Origin: Talpa occidentalis | Taxonomy: Eukaryota > Chordata > Mammalia > Eulipotyphla > Talpidae | Direction of reading: 5' to 3' | Assembly (NCBI RefSeq): GCF_014898055.3 | Contig: NW_023601104.1 | Location: 44,203,199-44,267,198, forward strand | DNA: 64,000 nt | Shown here: positions 24,081-36,091 of the stretch, piece by piece | Numbering within the stretch: position 1 is the first letter of the stretch | Layout of the letters: every line of letters begins with the position of its first letter | The notes under the pieces: generated by a model | What the model saw: only the letters and a program-made list of their open reading frames with translations | Database searches by the model: none | Told to the model about the DNA's origin: nothing | Position numbers and translations under genes: made by a program

Positions 24081-24584
24081 TTTGCAGATGTCACATATAA
24101 GAAACAAAGCCTTAACTGAGGAGAAAGAAAAGTATAAAGCCAGAAAAAAACTTCAAGTTAAAACCTGGAGCACTCTAACACTTTAACATTAACTGGGATG
24201 AGGGAAGAAAGTAGCAAAGGATACTGACAGGAAGCATACAGCATGATGCAGGAGGAAACTAAAATGTACAGTAACACAGGAACCAAGTAATGAAAGTAAA
24301 ACAAGGACGAGAAAGTGATAAATTATAAAATTGAGAACGGGCAAATGGAAATTGTAATGTGGTCATCACTGAGTGGCACTGGGTAACCATTTTGTTAGTA
24401 ATAAGGAAGGCAAAAAACTGAAGTGAATTTAAAAGAATGGGAAGACAGAAGTTACAAAACACAGAGTAGAGAACACATTTCCCTGAGTTTTGCCACAAGG
24501 AGCATAGTTGTAGGCATTATTTGGTACAAGAAGGGGATTAAAGTAAATTTTATTGCTGCAAATAGCATGAATTTACCTTTTTTG

Positions 24585-24930
24585 ATCTCTGAGTTAAATC
24601 CCACTAGACATGATACTAAGCGAAATAAGTCAGAAGGAGGAAGATACCAGATGGTGTCACTAATACGTGGAATACGGAGAAACCAAATTAAGGATCAGAC
24701 AAAGACAAGCTTAAAACTAACCACTGAAAGTTGACTATAGAACTGAAGCATTAAGAGAGCAGTGATAACAAATACAGGGAGCACAATAGACTATGGTGGT
24801 GGGCCAGGGGTGATATGGTGGTGGGTACACTACAATGGTGATACCTGGGGGCATGACATCCTGTACTTCCAAAATACCAACAATATAAGCCAATGTTACC
24901 TTGATTAAAAAAATTAATTGAAAAAATAAG
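24585..24930 (+). mobile_element. L1 3'-end fragment, old
   Basis: Starts with the ORF2 C terminus (GATACTAAGCGAAATAAGTC) and runs through an L1 3'UTR (GGTGGGCCAGGGGTGATATG) to an A-rich end near 24910. It is antisense to NOVA1. The upstream part is missing, so it is 5' truncated. Confidence 0.8.
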
Positions 24931-25429
24931 TTTTGTTTTGTCCTTTAAAATGGGAGAAAAAAGATATATGAATGCTCTTGGAATCCCAGAGATAAAACCT
25001 TGACAAAGGAGAGAAGAGGTATAATTACTGAAGGGATGTACTGAAGTATAGGAAAAAGGACGAGGTTTAAGACACAACTGAAATTACTGGTTTTACAGAG
25101 GGGAAGGAAATGTTATCTATGGCACTACATGAGAAGGTAGAATCTGTAGTATAAATGCTGGCTGTTTAAATATATGTGTTGGTGTGATTTTGTGGAAATT
25201 TTCTTTGGATTTCTTCAATTTTCTCACTGAAATAGGAATTACAATCATCAGCTGGAAGGGAGGATGGAGATATAGATATGAGGTTGTGAAAGGGACAATT
25301 CTTGGATCACCCTATGATCTCTGCCACAGAGGTGTTACTCTTTTCTTTGTAAAATTTCCTCCATTAAGTGTGGGTGAAGATTTTGATGTGCTTAGAACCA
25401 AACAAAAACAGCAAAGGGATGGAATGTCA

Positions 25430-25870
25430 CTACTATGACTCATTTATATTGCATGGACAAAGATGTGGGGAAGTCATTCCTGTGATTAGGTTCAATATAT
25501 GACTCCATCTTACTGGCACACACTGGAGAGAGTGTTATTGGCTTTCCAAGAAAAGTATCTGTAGAGATAATCACACATGCAGGGAACTTGGGTAGCCTCT
25601 AAATCTGAGTGCTGCCTCTTGCCAATAGTCAGTAAAAAGCTGGGGCCCTCAAAGAGCTGCAAGGAACTGAACTTAGAAGAGATTAGTCTCCAAAGGAGCT
25701 TCTAGACGAGAAAGCACCCAAGTCGGCACTGTGACTGCAGTCTAGTGACACCATGAGCGGGGGGATCAGCTAAGCAGGTCTGACTTCTTGACACATGGTA
25801 ATGATAATAAATGTGCTTAATGACCAAGTTTGTAGTAATTTGTTACACAGCAACAAAAAACTAATACAAG
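25430..25870 (+). mobile_element. MaLR/ERVL-type LTR (MLT1-like), degraded
   Basis: The 3' part reads GGTAATGATAATAAATGTGC, then GTAATTTGTTACACAGCAAC and AACTAATACAAGG, which is the characteristic end of MLT-type LTRs, with AATAAA at about 25806. The 5' boundary is not clear. No internal retroviral sequence is attached. It is an old solo LTR. Confidence 0.7.
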
Positions 25871-25874
25871 GGTT

Positions 25875-26810
25875 GAAAAGATAAGAGAGCTTATAAAACA
25901 GTCTTCTACAGAGTAGAAAAGTGAATGGGTTTATGATTGATAGAATTAAGAGACCATATGAAATCTTTGGTTATGAACTTAAGTGAGACCACCAAGTTTT
26001 ATTTTAATTTTTCTGTAACCATAGTAAAGGTGTTATGTATGAATTACCTATTTTCATTTGTTTTAGGTATTTTGATAGATATTACTACATAATTTCAAAT
26101 TTATCAGTAAATATGTAAATGTCTATAAAGCACATATTTCTAAAAATCACTTTTTATGAAATTTGAGAATACCAGTAAAACTAATAAACAGAAACCTAAA
26201 ATTAAGGTTGGAATTGGCACCATTCATTGAATAACAAATCTGTTTTGTTGAATCTTGAAGTGAATGAAAAATGTAGTATCAATAACTTACAAATGATCAA
26301 ACCCAAAGGAGTGTTTTTTATATTCAAGTTGTTGTTAAATTTAAACACATTGCTTAAACAATCTATTTATTGCGTGTCTATATTTGCTTCATATTTAAAA
26401 TTCCATTATGTAAAACATTTCAAACTTTCATCTACCAGTATACAAAACAAGGAAAAAAAAAAAGCTATAAACTATTAGTTAGCCCTGCTAACTTTCTGCC
26501 TCAATGGGGAAATACATCAATTTTGGTTTATTAGATAGCAAGTAACTTCATATTCTCACTATAGCAAAAAAATAATAATTATAAAGAAGCTTAAGCTATC
26601 TTACAGAATTATTTTAAATTTCAAAAAGTAGTAAAACCAGTCTTAGAATCTTCCTCCTTAAAGTTAAAACTCAGTTTTAGTGAGCTGCATGCTATATTAT
26701 TTACCAAATTAAAGAATGATCTTTTTTTGTTACCACTTAAGATAACAAAAAAACAAGATAACACTTCATATAGAAATAAGCTAAGTAAACACAGCCTAAC
26801 ATTTTATGTT
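25875..26810. other. Unique AT-rich intron
   Basis: No supportable element; the 83-codon ORF at 26227-26478 has no recognisable features. Confidence 0.5.
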
Positions 26811-26814
26811 GACT

Positions 26815-26970
26815 GTTACATTCTAGACACTTCTCTAAGAACAATGAATTTCTTACTTCAACCCAAGGAGCTGCTGTTATTATAAAATTCCACAGACGGG
26901 GAAACTGAGGCTCATTTTACTGAGTACACTTAGTACACTAAATGGCAGAACAAGGATTTAATCATAGACA
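26815..26970 (+). repeat. MIR SINE fragment
   Basis: The core wording GACGGGGAAACTGAGGCTCA near 26894, then TGGCAGAACAAGGATTTAATC, is diagnostic of MIR. Confidence 0.75.
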
Positions 26971-29723
26971 ATTTGACTTTAACTATCATTGCATGAAGTT
27001 TCTAGATGATCATCCTTCAATTTTGAGTACCAAATTATTATAGACCCACAACACTGTAGTTTTAGTCTGTAAGTTTGACCTATGAAAACAGGAGCATAGG
27101 AAATTAAAATGTATTATGTACTGACACATGTAATCACTTAAAGACAGAATATATTTTTTAATGTTGAAAATGCAGATAAAACTTACACTTTGATGTGTTT
27201 TCTATGCTCCTTATTTTTGAGTTTTCTGAACATTTATACTCCCCTCATTCTTTTTATCACAACAATTTGTATGTAACACAGTCTACTTCTTTTGGAAATA
27301 GAACCCAATGGCAGGTCCTTTAGTGAATAAAGAAGAAAATGCAAAAGGTATCTGGATATATTTTACATGTGTATAAAAATTCACATGGAAAAAGATGATA
27401 GTTACTTTTAACAACAGAAGATATCATATCAGCTATAACAAACTGTAATTTTTAATCTAAAACAGAATTCTCTGGCTTTGATCCATATCTGACAATTATA
27501 AAACTAGAAACATATCTGTTGAACTGCTGGGTAAGAATACACTTAAACAAGTAAATAATCTTAAATCTATTTTCTTATAGATTTAAAAGTTTTAATTATG
27601 GAGTGTTTAAAAATATTATATTAGATATTTTTCTATTTTTGATATGCTTACAGAAATAAGTCAATATAGGAAGATGAATTAATTAGATCTAGCCACAAGA
27701 AACAATGGTGACATATCTAACGTCTGACTCTAGATGAGTAACAAAAAACAAATTACCTCTGTCCTACAATATGAACAGAGTCTACTGGGAAATAGTGTAG
27801 GGAATAAACTATTTACAAATTACTTATACATAAAGATGGATGATAACTATAATTCCTTTAATGAATTTAAGGATTAAGGGTTTTTCTTCTATTATATTTT
27901 GCCTCCTGTTATCCAAGATATATTATGTTAGTTTATACAAGAAGGAAAGAAAAGAGAGTGTAAGTAAAATACATTTTAACAATTATTACTCAGTACAGTG
28001 GACAGAGAATAAAACCACAAATGACTTATTATTTCAAATTGGAAAAATATTAGATTTGGCAGAGGTGGTCATAGTAACATATCTTTACATTAGAATGTAA
28101 AGATACAGCATTAGTAAACTTCAACATATAATTAACATTAAAAAGTCATTTTATAAAAATTCACATGTTAGAATAAAATTAGTGAGAGAAAATATAAATT
28201 TAACTTCAAAGACAAAATTATTGAGATATCATTACTTTTTAGCTGCAGGAATTTTTACATAGAGAAAAATTCTTAGTTTTGTTTTTATTGCTGTTATTCA
28301 TTTGTCTTATTTTTGTTTGGAAAAGAGTGATGAAGTATGAAAGACTATTAAAAATATACAGTCAGTTGTTTTAGCTATTGCTTTCTACATCAGATAAGAA
28401 ATAGTATATGGAGTAAAATGTATATATTCACTTTTGCTACTGTGTACATCAATAATATAAGTTTGGCTGTCATTTTATGTAGTTCCATTTTCTTCAAGAA
28501 GTACTGGGACACATCACTAGACATGGATACTTTTTAAAACAATTCATTGGAGGCTAAAAAAGACTTTTGTCTAAGGGCTAGCTATCACATAAAATGGAAA
28601 TTAAAGTTCCTAAAATAGAATAGCATACTAAATATTAGTTTTGCTTCCAGTTATGATTTTAAAATTTTTTCTGAGGTTGCCAAAATATGAGAATCAATAA
28701 ATGAGCAAACTAATTCAAGGAGCCTTGTGTTAGATCATATGCAAAAGCCATTTAACATATTTAGCAAATACAGTTCCAAGTTGATAATTAGTCAACTGTA
28801 TGAAAAATGTTAAAAAGACAAGCTTTAGTTCAGTATTTAAATAATCCCATTAGGCCCTGTATCAGTAAAAAAGTGGAAATATCAAAGAAAATAACGTTTC
28901 TCACCTAAATGAAGCTCAACTCAGACAAAATGAAAATGTGTTTAATCATTTTAATGAATATAATTTATAACATTTGTCAAGTTAGTACAGTATGGATCTG
29001 AATTACATAAAATATTTAGATGATTTCCTTAAATGTGCCAAAAATAACTACATTTTGAAGAATGACCTACAAATATTTAGTTCCAAAACAATCTTCAAAT
29101 CAATCTAATAAAATATATTTGCAAATTTCCAAGTTTGCCCGTTTAGTAAAGAAATTGCTAGTATTAAATTCTAAGAAAATACCATTTCCTGAATTGTCAA
29201 ACAGCATGAAAATGATCACAAATACCAAATTTCAGTACTTTAAGATTGCCAGAAATGCTTTTCATTAAAAGTTTAAATTGTTTACATAGTAAGGCAAATC
29301 TGAAATAAAAAACAAATAAAAATGCACTCACTTTTAAAGCTATACCTTTGCTCAATAAGTCATATTTATACATTGACTTTTTTACATATACGACATACCA
29401 AGAATCCTATGAAGAAACAATATGGAAAATTTTAAAGACCAACTCAATTAATAACCCTCAGAGCTCCATAAAGTCATCATAATTTTAAGGGGACAATGCA
29501 AAGTTCTAATAGTCTACCACATGAATATAGTCTTATCTCAAATTAAAAATGCATATAAAATTTCAGGAATAACTGGTACTGCTTTCTCAGGTTATTTGGA
29601 ATCTGATCATGGTGCACATATGTGAATGAACGAATACATCCTTAACCCACCATTATCTTTTTCTCCAGTGTGCAGGCAATCACTCGTGAAAAGTATGGTG
29701 TAGATGACAGGATGATACTGTAC

Positions 29724-29795
29724 CTGATTAGCTCTGGAGGTGGTCATGGGATCAGATGGAGAGGACTTGGTGGTAGTTGGGGAAGATGGCAATGT
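29724..29795 (-). CDS. NOVA1: NOVA1 alternative exon E4 (24-residue Ser/Thr/Pro-rich insert)
   Basis: This 72-nt exon encodes 24 residues, TLPSSPTTTKSSPSDPM followed by TTSRANQ, which sit between KH1 and KH2. The sequence shows an acceptor CAG at 29796-29798 and a donor GT at 29722-29723. The exon begins and ends in phase 0 and is divisible by three, so skipping it keeps the frame. The donor reads CAG|GTACAG, lacking the usual G at +5, so it is weak; the acceptor pyrimidine tract is interrupted by purines. Five YCAY tetramers lie inside the exon (RTGR on the plus strand at 29740, 29746, 29756, 29770 and 29786). From published work as I recall it, NOVA1 binds its own E4 and promotes its skipping, an autoregulatory loop. 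The Ser/Thr-Pro content suggests a phosphorylated linker, which is inference. Confidence 0.93.
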
Positions 29796-29978
29796 CTGGG
29801 AACAAAGCAGTTCAGGAGCAAATCAACCTTTATAAGCCTTAAACTGATTATTTAAACAAAACAAAACAAAATAAAATGTAATATAACGAGAACAAAATCC
29901 TATGAACAAATTGTTTTCCTAGTCATTCAAATTTAATGGAATTTAAGATCAATTAAGTAACTAATGCATGTAAATATG

Positions 29979-29984
29979 CATGCA
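29979..29984 (-). promoter_or_regulatory. UGCAUG (RBFOX-type) hexamer upstream of E4
   Basis: The transcript strand reads TGCATG. RBFOX proteins bind this hexamer; sites upstream of an exon usually favour skipping. A single site in AT-rich DNA could be chance. Confidence 0.3.
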
Positions 29985-32900
29985 TAAGCATGTAAAAATA
30001 AATTCATGACTTGAAATCATGATGGTGACTGATAAAAATTCACATGAGTATTAAAGGTATCCTGACCATATTCATGAATAGTAGTCTCTTTTCTTTCCCT
30101 CTTTTTTCCTTGGGGGCGGGGGGGAAAGAGATGTCAAACAAAAAATTCAACATATTTAATGATTAAAACTTAAAAGGTCATTTTCCTATCAATGAATACA
30201 GTCGGGGATTGGAAGAAGTGGTGAAATGAAGTTTACTTTGGCATAAAAGTATCCACCTACTTAATATGTTGAACATCACCAACAAGTTGATTCCACATGA
30301 ATTTAGGGATCCATACTTAAAAGCAATTAAATTTGCAGCTCTGAATTCTTAACATCACATTATCTTCTAAAATATTAATTTTTAATAAACTTAGAGCCAG
30401 TCTGAAAATGTAAACATTAACTTCATATTAATAAACAGGTAACTAGTAGCATTTTAACAAATTGCCATTATATTTTTTTAATTTATACTAAACACTAAAA
30501 TTTTAATATAGATGAAGGGTATAATATGTTGTAGCATCATCAGCCTGTGTTGAAAATAAGCACAAAAAATATTAGGAATCATATTTATTGTTCACTTCAT
30601 TTTGAAATACATATACATGTTATATATATGAGACCATAATAAACTTGCAAACTTGTTGAACAGTTCATTGAGGAAATTTAAAAACTTCTCATGTCTAATA
30701 GAGTAACTTTAAAGTGCAAAATGTTAATTTTTTTCTTTTTAAAAAGGTATATCTTTATTCAGCATATAACATTGCTTAAGCAACATCCTCAATAGGTAAA
30801 TTCTTACTAGGTAAAATGGGACAGTTTTATAGTATAGATATAATTCCATATGGATGTTACGTTTTAAATTAATATATATCCATAAAATTACTCATATATG
30901 AGCAAAAGCATAACTTTAAAGGTTCAGCAGTGTCAAAAAAGTATATGAAATAAAAATATTTAATAAAATCACATTTATGCATTCAATATTTCCAAAGTTC
31001 TAATTTGGGTATAATAAAGCAGTTAAGGGTAAAAGAAAGAGTAAGAAATTCATAGTCTCCTGCTTAGCTCACTGCTTTCTCGTCACAAAGTAACATTGGT
31101 TTTAACACCAGATCCTGTTTAAGTAAACAGCCCAGCTCCACAAGTCATTCCTGGCTCTTCTTAAGTTAAAACCTAAGATATTTTGACAAGACTACACTTA
31201 ATGTTTAGTTTCAACAAGATTTTCATTAAATCTGATTTGGAAAGGGAGGAGAGGGAGATAGATTCATAAAGAAGAAAAAGCCCTCAAATCCTTTGTTTTC
31301 TGCTTTTGCTCTTAGTAATAAATCCCTGCCACTTTTCATCTTCACTCATTAAAAACTGCCCTAATGTTTTCTCTGCTATGTGATAATATGTAGGGACATA
31401 TACTGTTGACTTAAGGTATTATATATACTGTAAACTGAATAGTAAAGGATCTAATTTCCCACCTCTGATTATTAGTATTATTGCACAGAATTCCTGAGAG
31501 TACATACATTCTGTACTAATCTCATTGATTAGCTATGAGGTCACTTAGATTAATATTATCTTCTGTCCATTTATTTAATATCTTTCTTTTTACTTGGCAT
31601 ATATAGGAAATACTGGTTTTGGTTATTAATCATCCTAATCTGATAAGAAGTTAGTTTATATGAACTAACAGGTAAAATTATGTTAGTTTGGGCCTCAAGG
31701 TATAAGATTGTTGAGAAATAAAAGTAAATTGTGTATAAATATATTTCTTGGTTTAAATAATAAATATGTAATGAAATAAATATGTGGTAAGTTTTCTAGT
31801 TATTATTCATATAGATATTTTAAACACGATCTTCTCCCTTTCCAAAGTGAACTTATAACAAGATGAGTTCAGAAAGTAGGCATTTCAATTTTTTCCTTAA
31901 AAAATTTAAAAATTTTCTTTAAAATTGTTCTAGATCAATGAAAATAATGTTTAGAGCAATGTAAACCTATTGATCTATTTTGAAAGTTCTACATTTAGAT
32001 TAATGAAACAGCTTTGACGGTTGTCCTCAACCAGACAGATGACCAGAACAGAAAAATCCATGAGAAACATTTCTATGCAATATAAACATATAATGTTTGT
32101 TTCCTTAATATTTTATAAACAAAATGTTTACTCCTATTTACTATGCAGACTTAAGTTTAGTAGTTTCAAATTAAAATTACTTTAGAAAATTTCTGAAATG
32201 CATCATGAAGATGTAAAAGAAGCGATAATATACTAAAAGTTTTATTATAAATAACACAAAGGATAAAAACTCTTCTGAAAATTCTTTTACATTTATCAAA
32301 TAGTAATTATGTTGATGCTTCATTTTTCAGCACAACCTTACCTTTCAAATAGAAAAATATGTATTTTTATTTACATGAATGACTCTTTAAGGATTTTGTT
32401 TTAAACACTGAAGGCTGAGTTACTTATTTCAGGAAATTTGATGTATTTCATAATTTTAAAATAATAGGTATTTTAGAATATAAATATGAAATATATATTA
32501 TTTGTGTATATTACACATAGATTTATATTAGTATATAATATAAAATGAGTTCAAAAATAATACATTTAAATTTAGTTAGACAAATTGAATAAGATTTAAA
32601 TTTAGGCATTTAGTTAAACATAGATAAATCTAGTCTTTTGGAATAAGACAAGTGACAGTTTGTTGGACCAGATAATATTATTATAAATAAACTCTATAAC
32701 AAATGCATTTTACTTTCAGGCAAATCTATAGTAACAGGCTATTAAGAACCTTATATGTATAGGTATAATAAGAACAGCAATGACTCATTGTAATTTTAGT
32801 TCCCACTGTACCTATACACATAAGAGGTTCTTGATAGCTGTCCAAACTTAATTGTAATTTGGAATCTATCACTAGAATTAAGTAACATTATTAGCAAACA

Positions 32901-33804
32901 CTTTTCCGAAACTGTGAGTACTATTAAATCTGTATACTGTTCAATAAAAAATGGATGAGATAACTAATTACATAACTGTCACCTTAGATTTTCATCCTGA
33001 CAAGTATCCCTCTCTTCTTCCAATGTATGAACTATCTGGAACCACTCAGCCCTGATTAACTCATGTTGTCCAACTTTAACAGATCTTTCACAATTTATTC
33101 TTATTCTTCAGTTTATTTTCCTAACAATTGCTATTATACACCTTCATCCTTATCTTCATTCAATCAAAAATATTTTATCTTTCTTTCAATGTAAAATCAT
33201 GATTTTCCAAAATGAGTTTCCTTTTCTACTACAATTAACTATAATTTGTTCAGTTTTCCAAACCACATTTTTTTTTTATCTTCTCATCCTTTTCATTGTG
33301 GAAAAAATTGGGAACTCTTACTTTTCATGAGCAAGAACTTTAGCACTCTATAGTATATCCTTTCCATGACTCCTGAGTCTCTTAATCATCTCATCTGTAT
33401 TTGGCATCTCTAATTTCTCTGCCTTTTCAAACCCCTTTTCAATAATATAAGCCATTCCTTCTTGAGTACAGTTTATTTGAGTCTCTTTTTTGATCTTTTA
33501 TTTTTTCCTTTGTATATCAATATTTTCAAATCAGTGGTTTCCATACTTCACTCCTGTTCTTTTCTTTTTACCTAACCGGCCTCTTTATCTCAGGAAATAC
33601 TGGGAAATAATACTTTGCTCCTACCATGTGACTGAAACTAACTTTAAAAGTTCTAAGGAATTCCTAGTTAAAAAAAATTGTTATTTATTCTCATAGTTTT
33701 CTCTGGGTATTTGATCCCCTTTTTAGTATCTGTCCTTACAGTTTCCTCTCCTCTTGTTTTCTCACAGGGGAAATTACTGATGTATTTTCTATCTTTATAA
33801 TTAA

Positions 33805-34030
33805 CAAAAACTACTTACTAAGAACCAGGCAGTTCTATCCAGTTAATGTCATTGCATACAATGTGTATATAAAATAATTATTACTATTTTCAAGCTATAG
33901 GTAAAGAGGCTGAGTTAAAGAAAAGCAAACCAATCTAAAGTTACATAGCTGCTATGTTAAATAGCCAGCATTTGAACCCTGGCTCCTGTCTGCAGGTCCT
34001 ATGCTCTTAAAAAGTACACTACATAGTGCC
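33805..34030 (+). repeat. MIR SINE fragment, degraded
   Basis: MIR order is visible: GTAAAGAGGCTGAGTTAAAG near 33901, then TAAAGTTACATAGCTGC and AGCATTTGAACCCTGGCTCC. Confidence 0.7.
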
Positions 34031-34629
34031 TCTGACTGAGTTTTACTTTTAACTGCCTCATTAGCTCACTTGCTTCTTTTATCTTTCATATGTGAAATTA
34101 TCACCTCCACTGCTATGTATTTTCACTTTCAGAGTCTTCAACTATGCTTCAAATAAAGGCTACTTGAAGAAAAGAAAACATTACTTACAATTTACACAAC
34201 TTGCCTGAAACAAACAAGGAAAAATATTATCCAAATAGGCATCTGGCTAAAATTCACTAACTGCTTTCTAGACATTACTATTCTGCCAGGTTCAAAATCA
34301 CATACAATATTTTTTTAATTTTTCCTCATCATTTTGGAACTAATCAATCAGCTTCAAAATCTTACAGATTTTACTTTGAAATATATTTTAATTTCATGCA
34401 TTTGTCTCAACTTTCATAACCAAAAGAGAGAAAGTGTTCATCATCTTATTCTTAAAATATTGCCTAGTCACCCAACTTCACATTGACCAAGACATTCCAT
34501 TTTAAATGACGTTCTCTTCTTGGAGACGCTTATTCAAAACTTTGAAATTCCCAGAAGAGAGAAATGTACTGGATTTTGTTTCAATAGCAAAGCTGTAGGT
34601 CATAAATACAGCCCATTGTTAAGATCAAT

Positions 34630-34795
34630 TATCAATTACATTTCTTTGGGTAAGTTATTCAAGTTTCTCCAAGCACCAGCTTCCACAAGTATAACATGGA
34701 CTCTCTCTGTTGTACTGCCTCATAGGATTTCTCAGATGAATTAAATGCAATTATAAATGTAAAGTGCATAGCACAATGGCCAGCACAGAAACAGA
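34630..34795 (+). repeat. MIR SINE 3' part, degraded
   Basis: TGGGTAAGTTATTCAAGTTTC, then GCCTCATAGGATTTCTCAG and ATGTAAAGTGCATAGCACAA follow the MIR 3' half. ORFs here (34520-34744, 34764-34991) are artefacts. Confidence 0.65.
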
Positions 34796-34799
34796 AAAA

Positions 34800-35735
34800 G
34801 TACCGTTTATATCACTATATCCATATACTAAGATTATTACTGATCCTTCATTCTTGATCCACAAAACTTTTGTTTTCCTAGCAAAGATTAATATTCCCTG
34901 GATTTGTGAGTGTTACATAAAAGAAGTTTTAGAAAATATTATTTTACAAAACTTCAAATATAAAGATCTGCATAGTAAATCCCTCAGCTAATTGTTATAG
35001 TTTTCTTTTCTTACCAATAGCTATACCTATAAATACCAGAGTCTGTCTGGATTACAAAATACACAGGTACCTCCCCATTTACAAAATTACCTTCCAGAGA
35101 AGTCTTTTGGAAAATATTATGAAGAATACATAGTCTATCAAATGCCCCTGGGTCAGACATCCTAGACTCTCCTTTATCGAGTCCCACACTACTTATTTGA
35201 CATTAATTTCCTCTAAACATTTCAATGCAAATGTTCCAATTCTGTTGAGAGTTTTAAATTCAACAACTATATTTCTCCTCAAACCACACTGTTTCTCCTG
35301 CTTAAAACAAGCTTTTTTCTTTCATCTCTGATTAAGCAATTCCTATTTTTAATCTCCCAGGTTCAGTTCAAATTTTCACCTATTTTTATAAAACCAAATG
35401 TCAATGCAGCCTATATTTTTTTAATATTTCTCTGAACTTTTATAGTATACTATTTATATTGTAGTTTGGGTATGCAAATGCAGTTTTTTAAATTATTTCA
35501 AGCATTAATGCTCTCCTACAAACTAGATTTAGAGTAAGCTAGAGCTATAATTTAGTATATTTTGCAATTCACTAAGAAAGCATTTAATAAATTCATCATT
35601 GAATGTATCAATAATGAACAAGCGATGTGCAATTGTTGCCAATTTTTCATGATGAAAGTAAAATCTTTGGGCTAAATAGGATTTTGATAACCTTAATTTG
35701 ATTTTTAAAATGCAAGATAATTTTAAAATTCTATA
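34800..35735. other. Unique AT-rich intron
   Basis: Nothing recognised. Confidence 0.5.
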
Positions 35736-35744
35736 TACCCACTT

Positions 35745-35748
<4 letters not shown>

Positions 35749-35781
<33 letters not shown>

Positions 35782-36080
35782 TCTAGAGGCATGTCTTATT
35801 TATTTTATTTATTATTTGTTGGTTTGTTTGGTTTATACATGCACTGGGTACAGTCAGAAGCGCAGGAGGGTGAGAGAATTCACCAGAGCCAGAGCGGGGA
35901 GCAGAGCAGGCAGAAGGACCGAAGTACACTGCTGAGGGGAGCAGCGGGCGGCAGGAGAGGTCTGCGCGCCATGTGGGACCCTCCTCCGGTGGCCGGGGAG
36001 CAGCCGGGGATCGAACCGGCTGCAGAGGCTGCAGGCAGCTTCGCAACCCAGCGCTCAACCGCTGCGCCACCGGGGAGGCC
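35749..36080 (-). mobile_element. tRNA-derived SINE, young subfamily
   Basis: On the minus strand it has the head GGCCTCCCCGGTGGCGCAGC, a B box GGTTCGATCC, the middle GGCTGCTCCCCGGCCACCGG and a long polyA (polyT at 35749-35776). Flanks CCCACTTTATT at 35738-35748 and 36081-36091 match over 11 bp. It is in the NOVA1 sense orientation. ORFs on both strands come from the GC-rich body and are not genes. Confidence 0.93.
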
Positions 36081-36091
36081 CCCACTTTATT

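Larger units (their letters stand above)
415..29723 (-). other. NOVA1: NOVA1 intron between alternative exon E4 and the terminal exon (29,309 nt)
   Basis: The intron is bounded on the minus strand by a GT donor (29722-29723) after E4 and a CAG acceptor (415-417) preceded by a run of eight T. It carries most of the L1 load of the window, including a full-length element. Most of the younger L1s here lie on the plus strand, antisense to NOVA1, as is usual for LINEs retained in introns. Confidence 0.9.
26975..33800. other. Repeat-poor intron on both sides of NOVA1 E4
   Basis: Apart from E4 itself I recognise no LINE, LTR or lineage-specific SINE in nearly 7 kb. A minus-strand TGCATG (29979-29984) lies 181 nt upstream of the E4 acceptor, and a G-run (30112-30124 on the plus strand, C-rich in the transcript) lies about 315 nt upstream. 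ORFs at 27840-28100 and 29062-29268 look fortuitous. Confidence 0.5.

Noticed and set aside
29607..29792. 61-codon minus-strand ORF as an independent small protein
   Set aside because: It is E4 read through its donor into the intron.
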